The translations under genes were made by a program, and so were the position numbers. Shown here one piece after another: positions 6,399-14,466 of a DNA stretch of 15,439 nt; positions within the stretch are counted from its first letter, which is position 1, and the number at the start of each line of letters is the position of its first letter. This DNA is from Lachnospiraceae bacterium. Its GTDB lineage: Bacteria > Bacillota > Clostridia > Lachnospirales > Lachnospiraceae. The notes under the pieces are model-generated. The model was not told the origin of the DNA. It ran no database searches and saw only the letters and a program-made list of their open reading frames with translations. The DNA is taken from assembly GCA_014804495.1 (NCBI GenBank), contig JAAUZS010000004.1, forward strand, positions 1 to 15,439. The letters run 5' to 3'.

Positions 6399-6980
6399 GG
6401 AACCCCGTTTGTCCAAATCTTCTAAAAAGCGGCTGAATGTCTGTTCTCTGTCTTTTGCAGTTTCAAAATATGTCAAACCGTATTTTTGACATTGCTCTTT
6501 CATTAAAATGCTTTGCTCTACAATATACACTGCGCCTTCTCGAAGCTCTTCATCCGATTTGTAAAAGGTATAATCTTTTTGCGTATCATATCTCTTCTGA
6601 ATTGCAAACCGTTCTTCAGGTGTCACATCAGATGTAATAAAATAGAAAATTTCACAATTAGCCCCATGGATATATTTCATATAATCTTCCGGCAAAAGCT
6701 GATACATATCCAGCACCATGCCGGGTTCAAATTCATCGTATTCGCCGCTGTCCAACATTGCCCGAATAAAAGGCGCCATCTTGCCGCTGATTAAGTGTAA
6801 TGTATCTACAGAAGACAATCCGGCATACGTATTCACCCCTGTTTCAGGGAAACACTTCTCAAATCCCGCTATGATTGAATCCATACTAATATGCTGATAT
6901 CCATACTGCTTAGCAAGCCGGTGGGAAATTGTGCTTTTCCCTGCTCTTGGAACACCTGCAATAATAATATTATTTTTCAT
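6393..6980 (-). CDS. P-loop NTPase, small kinase-like protein
   Basis: 195 residues from the ATG at 6980, chosen because GGAGG lies nine bases upstream; the open frame extends to 7019 but without a ribosome site. The start MKNNIIIAGVPRAGKST holds a Walker A loop (GVPRAGKST, residues 9-17), followed by ISHRLAKQYGYQHISMDSII, typical of adenylate-, shikimate- or cytidylate-kinase-like P-loop kinases that recognise a small substrate. A regular Walker B motif is not clear. Later parts are rich in charged helices (TPEERFAIQKRYDTQKDY). It lies 19 bases after the GNAT stop and is evidently cotranscribed with it. The phosphate acceptor cannot be told from sequence; an antibiotic, nucleoside or metabolite are all possible. 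Confidence 0.75.
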   Translation of the reverse strand: MKNNIIIAGVPRAGKSTISHRLAKQYGYQHISMDSIIAGFEKCFPETGVNTYAGLSSVDTLHLISGKMAPFIRAMLDSGEYDEFEPGMVLDMYQLLPEDYMKYIHGANCEIFYFITSDVTPEERFAIQKRYDTQKDYTFYKSDEELREGAVYIVEQSILMKEQCQKYGLTYFETAKDREQTFSRFLEDLDKRGSR

Positions 6981-6999
6981 CTTATAATTCCTCCAAGTT

Positions 7000-7536
7000 T
7001 TAATTGGCAGGCTTGTCAATTCTGAAATTCAATTCATACAAATAATCAGTGAATTCTAATTCGGTTCCGCGCTTTTTATAGTATTTTTCACCAATAACTT
7101 TGAAGCCTACTTTCTTGACGACCGCGTTGGAGGCAGCATTATCCTTATTGACTCTGACGGTTACTTTACATGCGCCGTGCTCCTTTGCGTAATTCACCAT
7201 TCCTCCTGCCATTTCAGTGGCATATCCGTTTCCCCAATAATTTTTATGTACACAATAAGCAATGTCGTAAATCTTGCCGCCCTCACTCGGTATAAAGCTG
7301 CAAGTTCCGATTCTTTCATGTGTATCCTTAAATTCAGCTATCATATAGCAGCATACTTCATCCTCCGCCAGCTCTTCTATCTCCTTTAAGTACGCTTCGT
7401 CGATCTCAACCATTGCTTCATCCGGCAGGTATTCTCCCATCTCCGGGTCATTCCAAATGCCGATAGCAAACAAAGCGTCTTCTTTCTGAAATCCGCGTAA
7501 ATATAAACGTTCTGTTGTAATTGTTTCAACACGCAT
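7000..7536 (-). CDS. GNAT acetyltransferase, RimJ/RimL type
   Basis: 178 residues from the ATG at 7536; GGAGG lies eight bases before it, while the in-frame ATG at 7551 overlaps that ribosome site. TTERLYLRGFQKEDA near the N-terminus is the standard opening of RimJ/RimL-type GNAT proteins, which move acetyl from acetyl-CoA to an amine of a protein N-terminus or small molecule. NYWGNGYATEMAGG (near residues 105-118) is the acetyl-CoA pyrophosphate-binding motif (Q/RxxGxG/A), with N-Y-W in place of the usual first residues. The later VNKDNAASNAVVKKVGF is the usual fourth motif. First gene of a two-gene operon with the P-loop kinase; the pairing suggests modification of one small substrate, but this is inference. 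Confidence 0.88.
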   Translation of the reverse strand: MRVETITTERLYLRGFQKEDALFAIGIWNDPEMGEYLPDEAMVEIDEAYLKEIEELAEDEVCCYMIAEFKDTHERIGTCSFIPSEGGKIYDIAYCVHKNYWGNGYATEMAGGMVNYAKEHGACKVTVRVNKDNAASNAVVKKVGFKVIGEKYYKKRGTELEFTDYLYELNFRIDKPAN

Positions 7537-7631
7537 TATTATTACCTCCATGGTGATTATTCACAAGAGTTTTACACTCCTTATAAGTAAAGAGTCTCTT
7601 CATTAAAAAGGGAAAATAAATCATACGAAAC

Positions 7632-7640
7632 ATTATAACA
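7632..7640 (-). promoter_or_regulatory. Extended -10 promoter for the GNAT-kinase operon
   Basis: On the minus strand TGTTATAAT is a perfect extended -10 (TGnTATAAT), giving a leader of about 85 bases to the GNAT start. A matching -35 is not evident, which is normal for extended -10 promoters. Confidence 0.5.
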
Positions 7641-7689
7641 CAAATATATGATTGCGCTGTAATTTTTGGTAAAACTTAAATAAAAAATA

Positions 7690-7743
7690 TTGACAGCTGA
7701 GTCTATCCGTGATAGACTAATGATAGTCTATAGCGAATAGACT
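7690..7743 (+). promoter_or_regulatory. Promoter and twin operators of the blaI/blaR1-like operon
   Basis: TTGACA (7690-7695), 17 bases, then TAGACT (7713-7718) make a sigma-A promoter. Two related dyads cover it: GTCTATC-CGT-GATAGAC (7701-7717), lying between the -35 and the -10, and AGTCTAT-AGCGA-ATAGACT (7725-7743) at the start of transcription. Shared half-site GTCTAT/ATAGAC and placement fit binding by the BlaI-type repressor encoded next, which would give autoregulation. Confidence 0.8.
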
Positions 7744-7780
7744 GGCAAGACGTACCTAATAAAAGAGAGGAGCACACATA

Positions 7781-8155
7781 ATGAAAGAATATAAACTTGC
7801 CGAGCTTGAAGCAAAATTTGCCGAGCTGATTTGGCAGAGAGAGCCGATTACTTCACCAGAGCTTGTGAAGTTATGCGAGGAAGAATTTAACTGGAAAAAA
7901 TCCACTACATATACGGTTTTAAAAAAGCTGTGCGACAGAGGACTCTTTCAGAATGAAAAGGCGGTAGTTACCTCGCTTGTCTCAAAAGAAGAGTTTAACG
8001 GATATAAAAGCCGGAAATTTGTAGAAGATTCCTTCGGGGGTTCCATTCCTAAATTCCTGACTGCATTCATGGGCGGCAAAAAACTAAGTGCGAAACAGGC
8101 GGAAGAAATTAAAAATTTGATTGACAGCTTTAAGGAATTGAATGAGGAGGGATAA
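7781..8155 (+). CDS. BlaI/MecI/CopY-family repressor
   Basis: A 124-residue protein, the usual size for BlaI/MecI repressors. These are dimeric winged-helix proteins that block their own operon until cleaved by the partner M56 protease. The winged helix covers about residues 5-70: LAELEAKFAELIWQ, ITSPELVKLCEEEFNWKKST, then TYTVLKKLCDRGLFQNEK, the standard BlaI recognition-helix region. The C-terminal 50 residues (KLSAKQAEEIKNLIDSFKEL) form the dimerisation helices. GAGGAG lies nine bases before the ATG. Its stop is four bases before the metalloprotease start, so the two are translationally close. The promoter carries two dyads that are probably its operators. No beta-lactamase or other obvious output gene lies nearby. 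Confidence 0.93.
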   Translation: MKEYKLAELEAKFAELIWQREPITSPELVKLCEEEFNWKKSTTYTVLKKLCDRGLFQNEKAVVTSLVSKEEFNGYKSRKFVEDSFGGSIPKFLTAFMGGKKLSAKQAEEIKNLIDSFKELNEEG

Positions 8156-8159
8156 TATA

Positions 8160-9926
8160 ATGAGCGGAATATTCATAACAGTACTAAATATGAGTCTTAC
8201 AGCAAGCTACTGCATTTTAGTAGTAATTGCACTGCGCCTGTTGCTAAGACGCCAGCCTAAACTGCTTTCATATATATTGTGGAGCGTAGTGTTGTTCAGG
8301 CTGCTTTGTCCGGTTTCCATATCCGGAAGTTTCAGTCTGATGCGAATGGACACAAAGATGATTTCTATGGAAAATATAGAAGAAATTAACGGCGCAAATG
8401 AGAATAATCGTGAAGAAAATTATGATGCATACAATAATGGCGCTACGGTGAATAATTTAGCGGAAGCCCGGAATGCAGAAGATACGCCGGATGCAGGCCG
8501 TACAGAAACGTCGAAACAGCCACGATTACAAACGGTCATCAACGCTGCTGCATGGATATGGCTGATTGGCGTTGTACTGCTTATACTGCGAAGTGCCGTA
8601 TCAGCAATGAAGTTACGCCGTTTTTTGAGCAAAGCAGTCAGGACAGAAGATAATATATATGAAGATGAAGGAATAGATACGCCGTTTGTGATGGGAATAA
8701 TCTCGCCGAAGATTTATCTGCCGCCGCATTTGTCTGAGCGTGAGAAAGAGTATGTTCTGGCGCATGAGAATATTCATATTGTAAGAAAAGATTATATGAT
8801 TAAGCTTGCAGCATATGTAGCAGCATGTATTCACTGGTTCAACCCTTTTGTATGGCTCGCTTTTTCGCTTATGGAGAACGATATGGAGATGTCATGTGAC
8901 GAAGCAGTACTGAAAAAAATGGGCATGGAGAATAAAGAGAAATATTCCCGCACGCTACTCTCTTTATCCTCAGAAACCCCAATGCTGCAAGGCAATCCGA
9001 TTGCTTTCGGTGAAAGAAAGGTAAAGGAAAGAGTAAGTAATATATTGTCTTATCGTAAAAAGGCATTACTTACGGTAGTTCTGACGGCAGCAGTTCTTAT
9101 AGCGGTGGGGTTGGGGCTTGCCATAAATCCGGAAGCAAAGTCCGATACGGATGAGTCGGAAAATATAAATAACATAAATTTGACGTATAAACCCAATATG
9201 GCTGCATCAGATAAGCTTAATAAGTTCGTACAGGAGTATGCAGAGGCATTCTGTGACAGAAATGGAGAGGTAATCGCCTCACTTTATGTCAATGAAAGCA
9301 CTGCGCTTGCAGATGGGGAAGATATGCTACTGGAAAAGACCGAAGGAGGATATTCTTTTGGGTGGTCGAGTCCATGGCCCTTTTTCAATGATTACAGATA
9401 CCTGATTAATGAAGGGGAGAAAAAGGCGGAGATATGGTATTACGCAATAGTATCAGACCCTCATGTAACGGTCTGGAAGCAGGAAATACAATATATTGAG
9501 AAAGACGGTAAATACTATCTGACAGAAACCTCAATACAGTTTATGGACAGTATATCAAGCAAGTCTGAATTTGATGAAGCTTATCTTATAGAAGGTGAAC
9601 ATATATTTGTAGACTATATTGACAATGGATTTGCCGAGGCTATTCTTTCTCATATGGAAGAAGAGAACTCACCTTTTGACTATACAGTGTATGAAAAACC
9701 TGAAACCGCAGCGGAGTATATTCTTAATCTGACAGGCGTAGTGAGCGTTGATGAAAGCAGCCGTTACAGTGACACTGATAAAACCGGTCTGGCGACGATG
9801 AGATATACATTTGCCGATGGAAGTGAAGTTGATATTCCTATGTGCGCATTTACAGGAGATGAAGCAGCAGGCGGAAAGAAAGTCTGGGTAGTAGATACAC
9901 ATGTCTGGAATGCAGGGGCACCGTAA
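8160..9926 (+). CDS. BlaR1-like M56 metalloprotease with unusual extracellular domain
   Basis: 588 residues from the ATG at 8160, after GAGGAGGG; an ATG at 8142 is part of that ribosome site. N-terminal membrane helices (near 12-30 and 36-56) are followed by an Asn/Glu-rich loop and another helix (near 127-150). The M56 zinc-protease domain follows, with HENIH (residues 202-206, the HExxH motif) and the downstream EMSCDEAV segment that supplies the third ligand region. A final membrane helix lies near 302-322. The last 260 residues are outside the cell and contain YVNESTALADGED, WSSPWPFFNDYR and a VWVVDTHVWNAG end. I see no penicillin-binding SxxK/SxN signature as in true BlaR1, so the signal is probably not a beta-lactam. 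On stimulus it would cleave the BlaI-type repressor. Confidence 0.88.
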   Translation: MSGIFITVLNMSLTASYCILVVIALRLLLRRQPKLLSYILWSVVLFRLLCPVSISGSFSLMRMDTKMISMENIEEINGANENNREENYDAYNNGATVNNLAEARNAEDTPDAGRTETSKQPRLQTVINAAAWIWLIGVVLLILRSAVSAMKLRRFLSKAVRTEDNIYEDEGIDTPFVMGIISPKIYLPPHLSEREKEYVLAHENIHIVRKDYMIKLAAYVAACIHWFNPFVWLAFSLMENDMEMSCDEAVLKKMGMENKEKYSRTLLSLSSETPMLQGNPIAFGERKVKERVSNILSYRKKALLTVVLTAAVLIAVGLGLAINPEAKSDTDESENINNINLTYKPNMAASDKLNKFVQEYAEAFCDRNGEVIASLYVNESTALADGEDMLLEKTEGGYSFGWSSPWPFFNDYRYLINEGEKKAEIWYYAIVSDPHVTVWKQEIQYIEKDGKYYLTETSIQFMDSISSKSEFDEAYLIEGEHIFVDYIDNGFAEAILSHMEEENSPFDYTVYEKPETAAEYILNLTGVVSVDESSRYSDTDKTGLATMRYTFADGSEVDIPMCAFTGDEAAGGKKVWVVDTHVWNAGAP

Positions 9927-9948
9927 AGAATTACAGGAATAGCAGGGT

Positions 9949-9975
9949 GCGGGGTTAAAATATCCCCGCGCTTTT
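9949..9975 (+). terminator. Rho-independent terminator after the M56 gene
   Basis: GCGGGG (9949-9954) pairs with CCCCGC (9964-9969) across nine bases, then G and CTTTTT. The hairpin overlaps the last two codons and stop of the convergent DUF4173 gene and, with the outer GCAGG/CCTGC, could also slow minus-strand transcripts. Confidence 0.8.
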
Positions 9976-11691
9976 TCCTGCAAAGAATAAAGAAAAATTA
10001 AAGCTTCTTATATGCATATTTTCAGACGAATTATAAATATTTTTATAGTAATAATAAATTCTACGGTCATTTTCATCTTGAATAGCATCTTCTATTTGTT
10101 CCTGCAAATCATAATATTTATCATAAGAAAAATCCTTACTGCCATATCCGTATTGCTTTTCAAGAGCGGCATATTCTTCCATAGTCTCCAGAGAAACCTG
10201 CATATAAGGGTTTTTCTCCACATTTAATATGACCGGCGCGGCATCCGCTGACAGACCGGCGAGATAGCGGTAGCTGTATCGCATGTCTCCGTCCTGTTGA
10301 TAAATGTGCGACGGATTGAGGTTATAGCTTGCAATCCAGTAATCCGGATGAGCGTATGAAAAAGCTATATAAAATACGGTAGTAACCGCCACGCTGTAGA
10401 AAAACAGCGGAAAGCGCTGGAAATAGATATATACAGTCACTCCCGTCATAAGCAGAAAGATTACCGCAAGCGCCCATAAAACAAAGATTCTTAGGAAAGT
10501 CAGGTTATACATCTCAATATACATGAACATTCTGAGCGCACTGGATAAAATCATGATAAAAGTACAGCCGCTTATAACGGTAAGAATGATTTTTAATATC
10601 ATATTGTCCTTGAAGAAGCTTAAGCAAAGCAGCACAATTATCAGATTCAGTATGCATACTGCAAGGAGTTGGAAAAATCCCTGTCTGGCATATGCGGAAT
10701 AAGTGTAGCCATCGGGCAGCTGCATATTCCCGATAAATAAATACAGAATCTGTATCATGCTGAACATCAGGTAAACAATCGACAGCATTCCGGTAATGAT
10801 GATTGCGATTATGGGTTCAAAGAATTTCTTATCTGAAACCGCTTCCTTTACGCGCTTCTTGCATAGCTCAGTAAGCAAGGCATAGGATGCGGTAAAAACA
10901 ACGGTAATCAGCAATGCAATCTTGATTATTTCAACAATCGCAAAATCGAAGGATAATAATCTGTTTATCATATTTTGAAATACAATATCTGCGCTGCACA
11001 GCAGAGCGGTCATCAGTGCAAGCACCGGTAAGGAAAGCGCCAGACCGATTATTATATAGATTATTTTGCTGTTTTTATCGCTTTTTTCCTGTTTTTTGGC
11101 AGCAAAAAAAGAAGCCATGTCAATAAAGGGGCTGAAAATGCAGGCGCAGGAGCTGCATATTGTACGAAAAATCGCGCTGAGGTATTTAGGCAGACCCCAC
11201 GAATTATCCTGATAAATTGTATGAAGCATCAGAACAAATGACAGAAGGAAAATCCCGAGTTTATTCAGAACCAGAAGCTGTGGCGAAGCGGTGCAGCAGT
11301 TGGAGATTCCCAAAAGCATTATACTAATCACGTAGAAAAGACTGCCTTTTTTGAATGGAACCCCTAGCTTTTTCATAGAGAAGAAGAAATAGCAAAGGGT
11401 TCCTGCGACGAAAAAAGGGTAGGTTATCCCTGAAGCATTTTTATATAAGCAGAATGCATAGAAAACGGCATAAACTGCGCTTGCGAGTCCGAAAAAAGAA
11501 AACTGGCTCTTCATGCTTTTGGTCATGGGAGTTTCGTTTTTTACTTTATTCTGCGCATAAGAATTGGGCGATGCTTGAGCATAGGGGCTTGTATACGGAG
11601 CCTCGTATGGGTTTCCGTATGACTGTGTGTTATTATTTGCAGTATATAGTGGCTGCATGTGTTGACTTGTTGAAAATTGTTGGTTATTCAT
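9955..11691 (-). CDS. DUF4173-family multi-spanning membrane protein
   Basis: 578 residues; the ATG at 11691 has AGGAGG eight bases before it. The first 55 residues are a hydrophilic Gln/Asn/Tyr/Ser/Pro-rich tail, probably disordered and cytosolic. About a dozen hydrophobic helices then fill residues 65-465, for example around 70-85, 118-132, 213-235, 262-283 and 300-325. The hydrophilic C-terminal part includes YWIASYNLNPSHIYQQDGD and a conserved-looking YRYLAGLSADAAPVI, the segment characteristic of DUF4153/DUF4173 proteins. Function is unknown in the family. It is the last gene of an operon with DUF2975, a small lipoprotein and an XRE regulator, a recurrent grouping in Firmicutes. Family call by pattern; role not inferred. 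Confidence 0.7.
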   Translation of the reverse strand: MNNQQFSTSQHMQPLYTANNNTQSYGNPYEAPYTSPYAQASPNSYAQNKVKNETPMTKSMKSQFSFFGLASAVYAVFYAFCLYKNASGITYPFFVAGTLCYFFFSMKKLGVPFKKGSLFYVISIMLLGISNCCTASPQLLVLNKLGIFLLSFVLMLHTIYQDNSWGLPKYLSAIFRTICSSCACIFSPFIDMASFFAAKKQEKSDKNSKIIYIIIGLALSLPVLALMTALLCSADIVFQNMINRLLSFDFAIVEIIKIALLITVVFTASYALLTELCKKRVKEAVSDKKFFEPIIAIIITGMLSIVYLMFSMIQILYLFIGNMQLPDGYTYSAYARQGFFQLLAVCILNLIIVLLCLSFFKDNMILKIILTVISGCTFIMILSSALRMFMYIEMYNLTFLRIFVLWALAVIFLLMTGVTVYIYFQRFPLFFYSVAVTTVFYIAFSYAHPDYWIASYNLNPSHIYQQDGDMRYSYRYLAGLSADAAPVILNVEKNPYMQVSLETMEEYAALEKQYGYGSKDFSYDKYYDLQEQIEDAIQDENDRRIYYYYKNIYNSSENMHIRSFNFSLFFAGKSAGIF

Positions 11692-11719
11692 GATTTAAAT
11701 CCTCCTATTAATTTTATTA

Positions 11720-11947
11720 TCAAGACTCGGTAGAGTTCTCATCATCTTCCACATACTGTATAATATCGCCGGGCTGGCAGTTCAGAGCCTTGCAGATTGC
11801 TTCAAGCGTTGAAAAGCGTACCGCCTTTGCCTTGTTATTTTTCAGTATAGACAGATTGGCGAGCGTAATATCTACTTCGCCTGCCAGCTCTGTCAGGCTC
11901 TTTTTGCGTATCGCCATCATAACATCCAAGTTGATTACTATTGCCAT
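11720..11947 (-). CDS. Small XRE/Cro-type helix-turn-helix regulator
   Basis: 75 residues; AGGAGG precedes the ATG at 11947 by seven bases. The helix-turn-helix covers about residues 8-58: MMAIRKKSLTELAGEVDITLANLSILKNNKAKAVRFSTLEAICKALNCQPGDIIQY, ending in a short acidic tail. This is the one-domain XRE type commonly encoded beside DUF2975 membrane proteins, where it is thought to control its own operon together with that membrane partner. It lies 26 bases after the lipoprotein and 28 before the DUF4173 gene. A candidate operator is the dyad at 14670-14688 beside the displaced promoter, but no binding evidence exists. Confidence 0.9.
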   Translation of the reverse strand: MAIVINLDVMMAIRKKSLTELAGEVDITLANLSILKNNKAKAVRFSTLEAICKALNCQPGDIIQYVEDDENSTES

Positions 11948-11973
11948 AAGTTCCTCCTAAATTTTACGTGTAA

Positions 11974-12330
11974 TTAATCGTTCCATTCATACTCTGACTG
12001 CAGCCCATCGGGGATGTCAGTAACATTTATCTCTTTATATAGCATTGCACCGCCATCCATGGTAAGGTAATTTGCAATCCATTCGTTTGATGGATAATGT
12101 TTATATTCACATACCCTGTCGTTTGTATCCCCATTGACATAGCCAATTAAAGTTCCGCAGTCGTTTTTAGAGACCACGCAGAACGGCACATAGGTTCTTT
12201 CATCCCAGATAATAGCCACATACTCGTCTCCTTCCACGGTACTTATGTCAGCCAATTCCTGCTCTTCGCCGCAGGCGCACAATACAACAGATGCTAAAAT
12301 TACAAATCCTAAAATTCTTATTTTTTTCAT
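11974..12330 (-). CDS. Small lipoprotein of unknown function
   Basis: 118 residues. The N-terminus KKIRILGFVILASVVLCAC is a lipoprotein signal peptide with a lipobox ending at Cys20, so the mature 98-residue protein should be tethered to the outer face of the membrane. The mature part is acidic with several aromatic residues (EYVAIIWDERTYVPFCVV, KHYPSNEWIANYLT) and two further Cys. I do not recognise a named domain. AGGAG lies seven bases before the ATG. It starts nine bases after the DUF2975 stop and precedes the XRE regulator, so it is an operon member and may act with one of the two membrane proteins. Confidence 0.75.
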   Translation of the reverse strand: MKKIRILGFVILASVVLCACGEEQELADISTVEGDEYVAIIWDERTYVPFCVVSKNDCGTLIGYVNGDTNDRVCEYKHYPSNEWIANYLTMDGGAMLYKEINVTDIPDGLQSEYEWND

Positions 12331-12339
12331 TCCAATCTC

Positions 12340-12786
12340 CTATATCGTCAGATCATTTTCCAGTTTGTAAGTTACGGCTTTATCAAATACCTGCGCGAGC
12401 ACTTTGCTGAACAGTCCCGCGATTACGAATACCAGAATCACAACCAGTACTGCGGGTGTGATATAGATAAAAAGCCGGCACGCCATAATAACTGCGATGA
12501 AAAAGCTGTAAATGCTCATTTTCTCAAGGCTTTTCACATTTTCCCTGATAAAGCAATCGTCATTCAATACGGTGCGGAACATTTTGCGCAGCTCATGAAT
12601 GATAAGTAAGGCGAATATGCCGGCGAGGAAAAATACAACTAGAAGCGAATAATAGTTGTTGGCAAAGTAAGTGTTGTATTTTCCGTAGAATCTGATACTA
12701 AACGGCAGTGTTACGATGACAACCATGCCGGAGAAGTACATAAAGTCTAAAAGAAATCTGGTGAATAGAGTGAGTTTGTCTTTCAT
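12340..12786 (-). CDS. DUF2975 membrane protein, first gene of its operon
   Basis: 148 residues from the ATG at 12786, which has AGGAGG eight bases before it. A longer open frame begins at 12837 but its ATG lies in the direct repeat at the IS edge and has no ribosome site. Four hydrophobic helices are visible (near 10-28, 45-62, 92-109 and 111-129). Between the second and third, the loop ELRKMFRTVLNDDCFIRENVKSLEKM matches the conserved loop of DUF2975 proteins. DUF2975 has no known activity, but its genes regularly adjoin one-domain XRE regulators, as here. The IS30-family insertion 39 bases upstream of the coding start separates this gene from a good promoter at 14635-14663. Confidence 0.85.
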   Translation of the reverse strand: MKDKLTLFTRFLLDFMYFSGMVVIVTLPFSIRFYGKYNTYFANNYYSLLVVFFLAGIFALLIIHELRKMFRTVLNDDCFIRENVKSLEKMSIYSFFIAVIMACRLFIYITPAVLVVILVFVIAGLFSKVLAQVFDKAVTYKLENDLTI

Positions 12787-12825
12787 GGGAAACCTCCTGT
12801 GTAAATGAAAATGCACCATATCATG

Positions 12826-12839
12826 GGGAATTTTCATAT
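12826..12839. repeat. Left target-site duplication (14 bp) of the IS30-family element
   Basis: GGGAATTTTCATAT occurs here and again at 14611-14624, exactly next to the two ends of the element. The flanking bases differ, so the match is exactly 14 bp. Confidence 0.8.
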
Positions 12840-12980
12840 TGTGAATTGTAAATCGAAATGCAACCCTTTCGATTTTAATTCAATATAAATCTTTGTTAAT
12901 AAGTTACATCTGCCAGATGGTTGCATTCCGGCTTGCAAAAGATTGTTGTGTTTATATGATGTTTTCATTTATCCTATAGC

Positions 12981-12990
12981 TGTTGGCGAC
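12981..12990. repeat. Short inverted repeat bracketing the transposase gene
   Basis: TGTTGGCGAC here is the exact complement of GTCGCCAACA at 14328-14337, just outside the two ends of the transposase gene but well inside the element ends. It could be a second, internal end signal or a chance or structural pairing; no direct repeats flank this pair. Confidence 0.4.
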
Positions 12991-13006
12991 GGATAAGGAG
13001 GACACC

Positions 13007-14314
13007 ATGTCAAAATTTTTTACCTATGAAGAACGCCTTACCCTTCAAAAGAATCTACGGGATAGTAAATCTTTGAAGTCTATTGCAGCAGAATTGGATA
13101 AAAACCCAACCACCATTTCAAGAGAAATAAAAAAATATTCTTCTGAAGTTGCAACAGGTTATCCCGGATATCCGTACAATGCATGTAAAAACCGATTGAA
13201 TTGCAGAAAAAAGGATATCTGCGGAAAAGACTGTGTCCGTAAATCTGTTCCATACTGTAAGCTGTGCAAAGAATGTAATGAGCACTGCAGAGACTTTGTA
13301 CTTGAGGTCTGTTCCGCCAGATCCAGACCGCCATACGTTTGTAATGGGTGTACTGCCATTGGCAGATGTACATTAATGAAGACAATCTATGATGCAGAGC
13401 ATGCCCATACAGCTGCACATAATACGATTTCTGAATCAAGAAGCGGTCTGTGTGTTTCAGAAAAAGAGATTGCCAGATTAAACGCAATAATCAGCCCGCT
13501 TGTGAGACAGGGGCAGTCAGTCCACCAGATTTATATTGAACATGAGGATGAATTAATGTGCAGTGAAAAAACAATTTATAACTACATTGATGCCTGCCTT
13601 TTTGATGTCAGGAACATCGACCTCCCAAGAAAAGTACGTTTCCGTGAGCGTTATAAAAAGCCTGAGTTCAAGGTTGATAAAGGCTGCCGTATTGGACGGA
13701 GTTATAAAGAGTTTGAACACTTCATTGAAAAAAATCCGGATACACCCGTTGTTCAAATGGATTCAGTAATCGGAACTGCCGGTGGTAAATGCTTACTGAC
13801 AATCCATTTCGTTGAATCAAGTTTCATGCTTGCATTTTTGCGTGATGCGAATACCTCCCAGACAGTGATTGATATTTTCAATGCCATGGACAGGATTCTG
13901 GGTCCTGAGCTTTTTGGGAAACTTTTTCCGGTGATTTTGACTGATAACGGAAGTGAATTCTCAAATCCAAGGGCAATAGAATACCGCGAAAAGGCACCAA
14001 AAGGTTTCTCATGCCACAGAACTAACGTATTTTACTGTGATGCTGGACGTCCTTACCAGAAAGGTGCAATTGAAGTCAATCATGAGCTGGTAAGACGTAT
14101 TTTGCCAAAAGGTACAAGCTTCGACCATTTAACACAGAAAGATATTTTTCTGATGATGAACCACATTAACTCTTATAAAAGAAAAAAGCTGAATAATCGC
14201 AGCCCATACGAAACATTCAGCTTCTATCATGGAGAAGATGTTTTGGAAAAATTAGCATGCCGTCAGGTTGCCGCCAAGGACATCATGCTGAAACCTAATC
14301 TTCTCAAAAAATAA
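13007..14314 (+). CDS. IS30-family transposase with Cys-rich insert
   Basis: 435 residues from the ATG at 13007, after AAGGAGG (12995-13001). An N-terminal helix-turn-helix at about 20-43 (SKSLKSIAAELDKNPTTISREIKK) is the IS30 DNA-binding hallmark. Residues 60-121 form a cysteine-rich block with repeated CxxC-type pairs (YCKLCKECNEHC, CNGCTAIGRC), probably a zinc-binding insert as in other clostridial IS30 transposases. The DDE catalytic core follows: Asp252 in VVQMDSVIG, Asp313 in VILTDNGSEF and Glu356 in QKGAIEVNHE. All three are present and the frame is uninterrupted, so the enzyme looks active. It is encoded opposite to the DUF2975 operon it interrupts. Confidence 0.95.
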   Translation: MSKFFTYEERLTLQKNLRDSKSLKSIAAELDKNPTTISREIKKYSSEVATGYPGYPYNACKNRLNCRKKDICGKDCVRKSVPYCKLCKECNEHCRDFVLEVCSARSRPPYVCNGCTAIGRCTLMKTIYDAEHAHTAAHNTISESRSGLCVSEKEIARLNAIISPLVRQGQSVHQIYIEHEDELMCSEKTIYNYIDACLFDVRNIDLPRKVRFRERYKKPEFKVDKGCRIGRSYKEFEHFIEKNPDTPVVQMDSVIGTAGGKCLLTIHFVESSFMLAFLRDANTSQTVIDIFNAMDRILGPELFGKLFPVILTDNGSEFSNPRAIEYREKAPKGFSCHRTNVFYCDAGRPYQKGAIEVNHELVRRILPKGTSFDHLTQKDIFLMMNHINSYKRKKLNNRSPYETFSFYHGEDVLEKLACRQVAAKDIMLKPNLLKK

Positions 14315-14327
14315 AATACAGAACCCG

Positions 14328-14337
14328 GTCGCCAACA
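14328..14337. repeat. Right partner of the short internal inverted repeat
   Basis: GTCGCCAACA, the complement of 12981-12990, lies 14 bases after the transposase stop. The stretch from here to 14466 holds no gene that I can support. Confidence 0.4.
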
Positions 14338-14466
14338 CCGTACTGAAAGTAAATAAGCAGGTGACAGTGGTGGATTCTCCGATTACAAATTTAATCGAGA
14401 GAGGATTGGCCTCTGTTTGGCGTGTTCTAAAAATATAATACAACGAAAAAAACATTTTGTATAGAC

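Noticed and set aside
12787..12837. Longer DUF2975 start at 12837
   Set aside because: Its codons lie in the 5' leader and in the IS direct repeat and have no ribosome site; the ATG at 12786 follows AGGAGG.
12846..12878. Outward hybrid promoter at the IS left edge driving DUF2975
   Set aside because: TTGCAT and CAATAT with 16-base spacing can be picked out, but the match to consensus is too weak to claim.
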